A DNA stretch of 19,226 nucleotides, from the NCBI GenBank assembly GCA_964436165.1, contig CAYTBY010000023.1, positions 1-19,226 on the forward strand, given 5' to 3'. Under the pieces are notes generated by a model. That model searched no databases. It was not told where the DNA came from and saw only the letters and a program-made list of their open reading frames with translations. Both the position numbers and the translations under genes were made by a program. Numbering within the stretch: position 1 is the first letter of the stretch; each line of letters opens with the position of its first letter. Shown one piece after another: positions 1-6,532 of this stretch. Source of the DNA: 2-01-FULL-39-28 sp964436165. GTDB lineage: Bacteria > Patescibacteriota > Minisyncoccia > 2-02-FULL-40-12 > GWA2-44-9.

Positions 1-26
1 AGCTGTGAATTACGAAACTCCCTTTT
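1..26 (+). repeat. IS982 left terminal inverted repeat
   Basis: The 26 bases are the exact reverse complement of 983-1008. The next inner base differs, so the repeat is 26 bp. Bases outside it lie beyond the window, so the true outer end could be slightly further left. Confidence 0.9.
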
Positions 27-123
27 CTCTTAATTATTCGTCAACTCAAAATCAGCTCACTTCGATGAGTTGCTTTAATTTCTATCAAATTGTTACTCGT
101 TGAAACGCTTTAAGAAAATACTT

Positions 124-936
124 TTAAGAAAGAACAAATGAGGTCAGGGCATGGATGTAATTAGCCAAATAACCGTTAACTGATCGGGGAAGACTGGTAA
201 CTAAACCGTGGAACATTTTTAAACTTCGGAAATCAAACTCAATCTTGAATCGGCCCTGATAAATGCGAAGCTGCCATTGAGTCATTAATTTCTTCATGTT
301 CTTGTAGGGTCGGATTAATAACAATCTTTTATGCTCGATACTCATGTCATCTTCAAGCTGTTTGGAAACATAACCAGCATCAGCCCCGATAATGCCGAAG
401 ATATCTTTATTGATGTCTCTGAATATATCACGGTCATTAGTGGTTGGCTTAGTAAATCTAAGAGCCAATAACCTGCCGTCATAATCCCTGGTCATCGTCA
501 TTTTAAGCCCGTAAAACCAGCCTTTTGTGCTTCTACCGAAACCTGACAGTGCTCTCATGGTTTTATGGTCATCGGCATTCTTTTTCAAACAGACTGGGAT
601 ATCGGTAGCATCGGTATATTTTATGAGATGAGAATGCTGTTTGTTGAAGTTCATCAGAATGAAAAGGAGTTGAAGACAGATCGTGGCCACCTTATTCATG
701 GAGACGACTAAAGTTTTGTAGGAGCAGTTTAATACATCCTTGAAATCTTCATAGACTGACTTCTTAGTTGATCTTGTGCTTTGATGTTGATAGAGAGCTA
801 GACTGACGGCATCAATCTTGCTAATCTTACTGGGACGACCGCTCTTTGGCGTTTCATCAAAGAGCCTGAGTTGTTTAGAAATACGAGTAACAATTTGTTT
901 TAGTTTTTGGTATATTATCGGGAACATTTTTAACAA
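124..936 (-). CDS. IS982-family DDE transposase
   Basis: This is the transposase of the surrounding insertion sequence and would cut and join its terminal repeats. The 270-residue product has the family's RNase H-like catalytic core: D109 in YTDATDIPV, D186 in GADAGYVSK, and E233 in KIEFDFRSLK. It also has the typical segment around residues 132-147 (GFGRSTKGWFYGLKM) and RPYKNMKK at 209-216. The length is normal and the frame is intact, so it is probably active. The start at 936 is TTG, preceded by AAGG at good spacing. An ATG at 925-927 (codon 4) is the alternative. The start region overlaps a strong hairpin (934-960), which may limit translation. Confidence 0.9.
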   Translation of the reverse strand: MLKMFPIIYQKLKQIVTRISKQLRLFDETPKSGRPSKISKIDAVSLALYQHQSTRSTKKSVYEDFKDVLNCSYKTLVVSMNKVATICLQLLFILMNFNKQHSHLIKYTDATDIPVCLKKNADDHKTMRALSGFGRSTKGWFYGLKMTMTRDYDGRLLALRFTKPTTNDRDIFRDINKDIFGIIGADAGYVSKQLEDDMSIEHKRLLLIRPYKNMKKLMTQWQLRIYQGRFKIEFDFRSLKMFHGLVTSLPRSVNGYLANYIHALTSFVLS

Positions 937-960
937 ATAGCACCTTAATGGTGCTATTTG
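934..960 (-). promoter_or_regulatory. Hairpin covering the transposase start region
   Basis: An 11-bp perfect stem (CAAATAGCACC pairing with GGTGCTATTTG) with a 5-nt loop lies over the TTG start and the AAGG ribosome-binding element of the transposase. Several IS elements (IS10 and IS50 are known cases) use such hairpins to block translation from transcripts that read in from outside. The same role is inferred here. Confidence 0.6.
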
Positions 961-982
961 TATTTTACTAGGTTTTTGTATT

Positions 983-1008
983 AAAAGGGAGTTTCGTAAT
1001 TCACAGCT
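983..1008 (-). repeat. IS982 right terminal inverted repeat
   Basis: This is the perfect inverted copy of 1-26. Its outer end supplies the last codons (Lys-Leu-stop) of the truncated prcA frame. Confidence 0.9.
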
Positions 1009-1258
1009 TATAGAGAGATTCGTAATCAGAAATCATCCCTACTCCAACAAAAGCAATACGATCTAAAATTCTTCTTACCTTAAGGACTTTGGGTCTTCGG
1101 CTCAAGCCCAAAATTAGAATGCCATCGCCACAGCTCAAGGCACAGGCCGGTAGCACAGTGCCGGATTTACTGCTTTTAAACTCTTCTCGAATGCTCTGTT
1201 CGCGCTCTTCTAAGCTTCGGTGAAAAGAAATGGGAACTTCGAGTTTCACTGTTGACAT
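1001..1258 (-). pseudogene. prcA: Proteasome alpha subunit, truncated by IS982
   Basis: This is the N-terminal third of a 20S proteasome alpha subunit, the ring protein that gates the chamber and docks the ATPase. About 83 host-encoded residues remain; actinobacterial PrcA has roughly 240-250. The N-terminal segment SLEEREQSIREEF resembles the PrcA start around MRERSELARKG. The run RILDRIAFVGVGMISDYESL matches the conserved alpha segment corresponding to LYDRVGFAAVGRYNEYENL. The ATG at 1258 overlaps the end of prcB by 13 bases, with GGAGG upstream, so the two were translationally coupled. The frame enters the IS terminal repeat at 1008 and stops at once. The missing 3' part may lie beyond the left end of the window. 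The assignment rests on short but characteristic similarity. Confidence 0.8.
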
Positions 1259-2088
1259 TTGGGTAAAACCTCCCCTCTTTTTACTCTAGCCACAATATCA
1301 ATAACTTTTTCCCTGGCAACATTCTCAACACCGTTACTGGTTATTCCTACAACTTTAATATTTTCACCGGTATGAGAGTCCTTGGCACTGGAGGAAAGAA
1401 GTGCGGTTATAACCAAATGAATCGCTTCGTCATATCCAACAACCTTTCTAAGATCGTTCCGAAGCGGTAGTTTCCCTAGAACTGCAAGCAGAGTCTCAAG
1501 AACTGGCACAGCGACAGTGCTTCCAGAACCAACAGCCTCCAACTGTTCTTCTGGCGTAAGCGACAGATCTGGAAGAATTTTAAAAATCCTTCCGCCAGGT
1601 TCATGCTTGTCTAAATCCCATGTCGCAAATAGCGGAGAAATAAAGATTGGATTTTCAACTGAAGAGTTAAAAGTGCCCATAGCCTGGTCAATAGTATTTC
1701 TAATTAAGTTGAGTTTTGTTTTTGGTGGTATAATCTGTCCTTCATAAAGATCGGCCTCGTAGCTAAAGCGACCCCTTAAAAATCTCGAGATTTTTTGAGC
1801 CAGGTTTACCGCCCCCGAGACAGCAATAACTGAGTAAGCATCCAACTCTATAATCTTGTTGAAAGACTCGCTGACTATCTGTCCGCCCATAGCTGAAGCC
1901 CGGCTATCTGCCGCAACAATAACTCCTCCTTGGTTTACTAAGCCGATGCATGTCGTAGCATGAATCTGAGCAGGCACCGCCTGGCTCCTAAGAGCTAAAA
2001 CACTTAAGGCTTCCGAGAATACTTCCTCTGAACTTTTGAGCATTTGCCTGGTACTCCCTTGATAATTAATTGTCAAAGATTGCTTCAC
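1246..2088 (-). CDS. prcB: Proteasome beta subunit (N-terminal threonine protease)
   Basis: This is the catalytic subunit of a bacterial 20S proteasome. A propeptide of about 44 residues ends at HA|TTCIGLV, so Thr45 becomes the N-terminal nucleophile after self-cleavage. Numbered from that Thr, Asp17 and Arg19 (ADSRAS), the catalytic Lys (NKI, position 34 through a one-residue insertion), the GSGS segment and the KDSHTG segment (Asp/Ser/Thr of the active site) are all present. The reading frame is intact at 280 residues, typical for PrcB. The start at 2088 is GTG. An ATG at codon 16 (2041-2043), with AAGGGAG ten bases upstream, is an equally good start and would shorten the propeptide. The gene lies between pup and prcA, as in actinobacteria. 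HslV is unlikely because of the long propeptide and the pup/dop context. Confidence 0.92.
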   Translation of the reverse strand: MKQSLTINYQGSTRQMLKSSEEVFSEALSVLALRSQAVPAQIHATTCIGLVNQGGVIVAADSRASAMGGQIVSESFNKIIELDAYSVIAVSGAVNLAQKISRFLRGRFSYEADLYEGQIIPPKTKLNLIRNTIDQAMGTFNSSVENPIFISPLFATWDLDKHEPGGRIFKILPDLSLTPEEQLEAVGSGSTVAVPVLETLLAVLGKLPLRNDLRKVVGYDEAIHLVITALLSSSAKDSHTGENIKVVGITSNGVENVAREKVIDIVARVKRGEVLPKCQQ

Positions 2089-2126
2089 TCTACATCTTTG
2101 TCTTTAGTTTTTCAAGACCAATAAAA

Positions 2127-2146
2127 AAGACGGCATTTGCCGTCTT
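2127..2146 (-). terminator. Rho-independent terminator between pup and prcB
   Basis: On the minus strand AAGACGGCA and TGCCGTCTT form a 9-bp stem with a 2-nt centre, followed by six T. It lies right after the pup stop, so pup can be transcribed in excess of prcB, with some read-through or a separate start for prcB. Confidence 0.8.
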
Positions 2147-2152
2147 GAGATC

Positions 2153-2320
2153 CTACTGACCACCCTTCCGTCTTCTCTTGGCATGTTGTCTGGCTTCTTC
2201 AATAATATCTTCTATGTCTGGTTCATCTAAGTCAAAGGATTCTTCTTCTTTCCTGGTATTTTCGTCTGTTACCTTATCTTGATCTTGGTCTCTATCTCTA
2301 GTCTTCTCTTCGCTGGGCAT
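2153..2320 (-). CDS. pup: Prokaryotic ubiquitin-like protein (Pup/UBact type)
   Basis: This small tag protein is attached to lysines of target proteins and delivers them to the proteasome. The frame encodes 55 residues, starting MPSEEKTRDRDQ and ending RRRKGGQ. The first two thirds are highly charged and low in hydrophobic residues, as expected for disordered Pup. The segment EPDIEDIIEEARQHAK could form the short helix that binds the ATPase. The C-terminal Gly-Gly-Gln is the Pup hallmark; Gln must be deamidated by Dop to Glu before ligation. The ATG has a near-perfect GAAGGAGG ribosome-binding site and overlaps the end of the dop remnant by 23 bases. A terminator follows directly. At 55 codons it is below common length cut-offs and easily missed. 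The basic tail also recalls UBact proteins of Gram-negative and candidate phyla. Confidence 0.93.
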   Translation of the reverse strand: MPSEEKTRDRDQDQDKVTDENTRKEEESFDLDEPDIEDIIEEARQHAKRRRKGGQ

Positions 2321-2792
2321 TTATCCCTCCTTCTGATAAAATAGCGCTTTTAACATCTTCCCATCTTTGAGATTTATTTTCAAATGGATTGGGGAGGTCT
2401 ACTGTTTGCACCGGCACGCCAGTTTTATAGTCACACAGTTGAACTGAATTCCAGGCATCAGAGCATAGCCCCACCAGATCATTTTCTGTAACAAAATGGC
2501 AAAAATCTGATCTTATTTTTGCCCTGGTGTTCTGGGGCGGTTTATAAACCGCATCTTCTATCTCTGAATCACTAACAAGGCGCTTAATCCTACCGCGGCC
2601 AAGAAGGTGGTTATAAAAACCTTTTGCCGTAACGTTGTGATAGCCAAAGTCTAAACCAATGCACTTTTCTTTCAAAACAAGGTTTTCTGTATCTACTACT
2701 CCGCTCATTGGGCTAAGATAGAGATCAGAAAAACTTTTCTGGTTTTTCTTAAGGTAAGATCTAATTAGGTGCAGCTTTGTAACCCAATCCAA
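2298..2792 (-). pseudogene. dop: Dop/PafA C-terminal fragment (Pup deamidase/ligase remnant)
   Basis: Dop and PafA are carboxylate-amine-ligase-like enzymes of about 450-500 residues that deamidate or ligate Pup. Only the C-terminal third is here. LDWVTKLHLIRSYLKK, LDFGYHNVTAKGFYNHL, GRGRIKRLVSD and PPQNTRAKIR match the conserved Dop/PafA segments LDWVAKL, LQYHDV, ARGRMERL and PPEDTRA. The N-terminal domain with the ATP/Mg site is absent. In-frame similarity continues upstream of the TTG at 2792 to about 2890 (QIYWRDVLTRLKEDIFYL), then meets an in-frame TAG at 2895-2897. The 150 bases beyond hold no further similarity that I can see. Position next to pup favours Dop over PafA. A short protein could still be made, but it could not catalyse the known reaction. 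Confidence 0.75.
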
Positions 2793-2896
2793 TTCCCCGT
2801 TTAAGTAAAAGATATCTTCCTTCAGCCTTGTTAGAACATCCCGCCAATAAATCTGAACCTGCCGCTCCTTATTATTAAAGAACTGACTTTGAGGCT

Positions 2897-2924
2897 AGTA
2901 TAATTAAAATCTGAATAAAAGCAA
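2897..2924 (-). promoter_or_regulatory. Possible promoter for the dop remnant and pup
   Basis: On the minus strand TTGCTT and TATACT are 16 bases apart, just upstream of the point where Dop similarity begins. The -10 is good and the -35 is weak. If real, the truncated locus would still be transcribed. Confidence 0.3.
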
Positions 2925-2974
2925 TTTCTATAACAGGAGAGTGAATTAAACAGTGTGGCTTAATTGAGCTGTTA

Positions 2975-3002
2975 TTGACAATAATAACCACTCCATTATT
3001 AT
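2975..3002 (+). promoter_or_regulatory. Promoter of the prkA operon
   Basis: A consensus TTGACA (2975-2980) and TATTAT (2997-3002) are separated by 16 bases, about 40 bases upstream of the prkA start. An AGGAG ribosome-binding site sits 8 bases before the ATG. Confidence 0.6.
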
Positions 3003-3042
3003 TAACTGAATCAGCAACTTAACAATCATAGGAGAGGCGGGT

Positions 3043-5103
3043 ATGTCTAACAAACCAGAAAATGGCTTTAATGGTATCTTTAAAGAAGATGCCGAACACA
3101 AGCGCGACAAACAGCGTCAACACATTGAAATAACTGCCAGGCAATACTTTGTCATGATTCAGAAAGATCCAAAGATCGCTCAATTATCGGGCGAACGGCT
3201 TTGGGAAATCATTGAGAGCGGGGGTGTTGTAAAATTCTCTGAAGAAGACCAGCTTTTGAATGTGACTACTGGATATGAGCTTTTCAGGAAAGAACTTTTC
3301 GGTGTAGATAGATCAATATATCAAATGGTTGAGCACATAAAAGTTAAAGCCCAAAGAGGTTCAACCGGTAAACAAATCCCGATATTAGTTGGTCCACCCG
3401 GAAGCGGCAAATCAACAGCCGTGAGTATATCAATAAATAATCTGGAAAATTATAACAAGCACCAGTTATTTACGATAAAGGGTTGTCCCAAATGGGAAGA
3501 TCCCCTTCACCTATTGCCACGCAATCTTAGAAAGGTGGCGGTTCTTGGGCAAGAAGATTGTCCAGAGTGCGCCGATTCTGACATCCCAAAACATCTTCAC
3601 CTGGGTACAAAAATAGAGGGAGATTTGTGTCCTGTTTGCCGCGACTTGCTACTTACAAAATATAAGGACAATGACGGGGTTGTACGATGGTGGGATGTTC
3701 CGGTGGAAACATTTACTTTTTCAATTCAAGGAAGAAGGGGTATTAGTTCCTTTGAACCCTCCGATCAGGTTGCGGCCGATATCACCATTTTAAGCGGTAG
3801 GGAAAATATAGCCGTTACTTCTGTCCATGGCTATAAACATCCTCGGGCTTATGAATTGAGCGGCGAAATACCTGCCGGTGAAAGAGGTATTGTCGAGGGT
3901 CGAGAAATTCTATCTTCAGATCCATCTGTGCTTAGGGTATTTTTCAGTGTCGCCCAAGAACAACAGCTCAAAATCGAGGGCTCGTACTTCCCTCATATAT
4001 CAGTGGATACGGTTATTATCGGCCATACCAATCTCACGGTTTTTAAAGAATTCAGCTCGAACAAAAAATATGAAGGACTTCACGACAGATTCAATGTCAT
4101 TCCCTGGCCATATCCAATCGAAATAAAAGAAGAGGTCAAGCTTTACAAAAAACTGATAGAAAAAGACGGTGAATTTGTCGGCTTGAAGAAATACCATATT
4201 GCCCCGGGTTCGTTTGAGCTGGCGGCCTTATTTGCAATAATGACCAGACTGCTTACCTCCAAAATGGGGATTGACGTTCTGACAAAAGCCAAGATCTACA
4301 ACGGTGATAGAGCTTTGGCCGATCTAAGAGATAAAGACAAAAAGCCCGTTGACCGAAGAGAGCTTCTGGCCGAAGGCCAATCGGATAACGATATTGCCAA
4401 AAGAGAAGGGATGTTCGGTCTAAGTTCGCGGACGATACTTAGTGCTCTTGAAAAAGCTCTGGCTAAGGAATCCGGCTTAAACGGCTGTTTAACGCCTTTG
4501 AATACCCTGATTACCCTTAGGGAAGTGTTCGACCATCGGATGGGCTTGAGCCCCGAAGATATAAATCGTTACCGAGAGATGCTCTCTGCTGGTGAAAAAG
4601 GAACCGTTCTGACCGAATATAAAGAATTTGTTACTAAAACCGTCAACGATGCTTTCTTGCGCGCATATAATGATTTGGCCGAGGAACTTGTGAGACAATA
4701 CCGTGAAGAAGCCGCACTTTACCGTTCCCAAAAACGAAAATTCATTCGCGGCGACAGTACAATAAAAAGGGACAAACTTACCGGTAAACCAAGAGAGGCG
4801 AACGAAAAACTTTTAAGATCTCTTGAGGAAAAGATACCGATATCAGCATCGGAAGCCGATACTTTCCGCGGCGAAATTCTTGAAAATCCCGGCGAATCAC
4901 CAATGCTACTCAAAGCCGCCCAGGAAAGACTGCTCGAAGACAATAAATCCGTTTTGCGCCTTGTTCTTTCTCCGGATAAGCCCCAAACCGAGGAGTCAAA
5001 AAAGAGAGCCCAGGACTTGCTTGACGGCCTCAAAGATCAAGGCTGTTGCCCGACCTGTTCCAGAGAATTTATAGAGAAGGCTTCGGAATTTCTTAACGAG
5101 TAA
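3043..5103 (+). CDS. prkA: PrkA family AAA+ ATPase / serine kinase-like protein
   Basis: This is the PrkA (YeaG) protein of the conserved prkA-yeaH-spoVR set, linked in other bacteria to sporulation, starvation and stress; AAA+ protease or kinase activity has been reported for homologues. An AAA domain carries a Walker A motif GPPGSGKST at residues 117-125. The typical GCPKWEDPLHLLP segment follows at 147-159, and the PrkA C-terminal domain fills the rest. The 686 residues are close to the family's usual 630-650. C173xxC176 and C196xxC199 could form a zinc knuckle, and the C-terminus has a further CCPTC at 668-672. The ATG start has a clear ribosome-binding site and promoter. It is followed by a hairpin terminator and then yeaH. 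Confidence 0.93.
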   Translation: MSNKPENGFNGIFKEDAEHKRDKQRQHIEITARQYFVMIQKDPKIAQLSGERLWEIIESGGVVKFSEEDQLLNVTTGYELFRKELFGVDRSIYQMVEHIKVKAQRGSTGKQIPILVGPPGSGKSTAVSISINNLENYNKHQLFTIKGCPKWEDPLHLLPRNLRKVAVLGQEDCPECADSDIPKHLHLGTKIEGDLCPVCRDLLLTKYKDNDGVVRWWDVPVETFTFSIQGRRGISSFEPSDQVAADITILSGRENIAVTSVHGYKHPRAYELSGEIPAGERGIVEGREILSSDPSVLRVFFSVAQEQQLKIEGSYFPHISVDTVIIGHTNLTVFKEFSSNKKYEGLHDRFNVIPWPYPIEIKEEVKLYKKLIEKDGEFVGLKKYHIAPGSFELAALFAIMTRLLTSKMGIDVLTKAKIYNGDRALADLRDKDKKPVDRRELLAEGQSDNDIAKREGMFGLSSRTILSALEKALAKESGLNGCLTPLNTLITLREVFDHRMGLSPEDINRYREMLSAGEKGTVLTEYKEFVTKTVNDAFLRAYNDLAEELVRQYREEAALYRSQKRKFIRGDSTIKRDKLTGKPREANEKLLRSLEEKIPISASEADTFRGEILENPGESPMLLKAAQERLLEDNKSVLRLVLSPDKPQTEESKKRAQDLLDGLKDQGCCPTCSREFIEKASEFLNE

Positions 5104-5115
5104 TGAAGTTATTAC

Positions 5116-5137
5116 GACCCTATAATTAGGGTCTTTT
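5116..5137 (+). terminator. Hairpin terminator or attenuator between prkA and yeaH
   Basis: GACCCTA and TAGGGTC form a 7-bp stem with a TAAT loop, followed by TTTT. It lies 13 bases after the prkA stop and inside the operon, so it probably reduces rather than abolishes transcription into yeaH and spoVR, unless those have their own promoter in the 70 bases that follow. Confidence 0.7.
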
Positions 5138-5203
5138 AATTTATCCGATTAAATGCTAGTTTTTCTTACAGCACGTTGATAATTTAACAAGAAGGAGAAT
5201 TTT

Positions 5204-6532
5204 ATGCCGATAATTCATTCAGAACCTCTTGGCGCAAGGGGTAAGAAAGACGCCCGCCGTCACAGAGAAAAACACAAAGAAGCGATAAAAGAAAAGCTTC
5301 CCGAAATTATAGCCGACGAAGCTATAATCACGGGTAAAAAGGGAAGGGTTGTCAAAATACCGATTAAAAAATTAGACATCCCCCACTTTAAGCCAAAAAG
5401 AGATGGAGATGATAATGGGGCGGGTGTAGGCCAAGGCCCTGGACAGCCGGGAGATCTAATCGGCGAAAGACCCGGTGACGGCCAGCCGGGAGAGCCGGGC
5501 CAGGAACCGGGTGAAGACTATATCGAAACCGAGTTTGAGATAGAAGAACTGATCGAAATGATGTTCGAAGATCTAGGTCTGCCCAAGCTTGAGGAAAAAG
5601 AAGTCAAAGAGTTACTGGTTGAACTTGGCTGGAAAATCCACGGAATTTCCAAATCCGGACCTTGGCCATTGCTTGACCGTAAGAAAACGGCCCAGGAAGG
5701 ATTCAAGAGATTCTGGTCTTATCTAAACTATCTTCAAGTTGAAACTAGTAAAGACGAGCTGACATGTTATTCGGCCCTTAAACAGGCAAGCGGAATTTTA
5801 CCAGAAGCCTTAGAACTAATCAGAAATAGCGGTATAGAAATAATGCGTGAGAAGATAGAGCCTTTTGCAGTTTTAGCAAGCGATGACCTGCGTTTTAAAA
5901 AAATAGAAGAGGACGAAGAACAAGTCTCCCAGGCGGTTGTGCTAGCCATGAGAGATGTTTCCGGTTCAATGACTGACGAAAAAATATATCTTAGCATCGC
6001 TACGCTTTTCTGGTTAACCGAATTTCTAAAAAAAGCCTATGATCATGTCGAGATAAGATTTATCGTCCACGATACGGTAGCAAAAGTAGTTGATGAAAAT
6101 ATATTTTTTAACTTGAGTGGCGGAGGAGGAACCAACTGTTATTCAGCTTATGAGCTAGCCAATGGCCTGATTGACACAGAGTACCCAACCAATAAATGGA
6201 ACGTTTATCCTTGGCACTTTTCTGACGGAGAGGATGGAAGTCCGGGAAGAACCGTCGAAGAAATTCAGCGGCTGATAAATAAAAAAGTTAATATGATCGG
6301 CTACGGCGAGGTCCAGCCGGAAGGAGAAACCGGATGGGGAAAAACCGACGGCAAATCACTTCTCTGGAATACGATCAAGGGTAACTTTGATGTCCAGATC
6401 GTTAAAGACAACGATATGGACATGCTGATAGGCAAAGACCATGTTCCCATTTTGGCTGTGTTAGTAGAAAAAAGGGGGGATGTGTTGCCGGCTCTTAAAG
6501 CGTTCCTCAAAAAGGACAGGTGGACAAAGTGA
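5204..6532 (+). CDS. yeaH: YeaH/YhbH family protein (DUF444), VWA-like
   Basis: This is the second member of the prkA-yeaH-spoVR module. The 442 residues match the family length (about 390-430). The charged N-terminus ARGKKDARRHREK is the usual DUF444 opening. Residues 72-103 form a Gly/Pro/Asp-rich linker. A von Willebrand A-type fold follows, with its metal-binding DVSGSM at 251-256 (the DxSxS motif) and SGGGGTNCYSAY downstream, as expected in this family. Its biochemical role is not established; partner binding or scaffolding for PrkA is the usual inference. The ATG is preceded by AAGGAGA at good spacing. The 3' end overlaps the spoVR start. Confidence 0.93.
   Translation: MPIIHSEPLGARGKKDARRHREKHKEAIKEKLPEIIADEAIITGKKGRVVKIPIKKLDIPHFKPKRDGDDNGAGVGQGPGQPGDLIGERPGDGQPGEPGQEPGEDYIETEFEIEELIEMMFEDLGLPKLEEKEVKELLVELGWKIHGISKSGPWPLLDRKKTAQEGFKRFWSYLNYLQVETSKDELTCYSALKQASGILPEALELIRNSGIEIMREKIEPFAVLASDDLRFKKIEEDEEQVSQAVVLAMRDVSGSMTDEKIYLSIATLFWLTEFLKKAYDHVEIRFIVHDTVAKVVDENIFFNLSGGGGTNCYSAYELANGLIDTEYPTNKWNVYPWHFSDGEDGSPGRTVEEIQRLINKKVNMIGYGEVQPEGETGWGKTDGKSLLWNTIKGNFDVQIVKDNDMDMLIGKDHVPILAVLVEKRGDVLPALKAFLKKDRWTK

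Larger units (their letters stand above)
1..1008 (-). mobile_element. IS982-family insertion sequence inserted in prcA
   Basis: The element is about 1 kb and bounded by perfect 26-bp terminal inverted repeats (1-26 and 983-1008, outer end AGCTGTGAATTACGAAACTC). It carries one transposase gene, which is the usual plan and size for IS982. The right end abuts the proteasome alpha-subunit frame, which stops two codons into the repeat. The left end coincides with base 1 of the window, so the target duplication cannot be examined. The contig probably breaks here because the element is multicopy (inference). Confidence 0.88.

Noticed and set aside
1246..2088. HslV peptidase instead of proteasome beta
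   Set aside because: HslV starts directly with the catalytic Thr and pairs with HslU. This protein has a long propeptide and pup, dop and alpha-subunit neighbours.
4719..5033. Minus-strand open frame opposite prkA
   Set aside because: It lies wholly inside a well-supported gene, is Ser/Arg-rich as mirror frames often are, and has no ribosome-binding site or family features.
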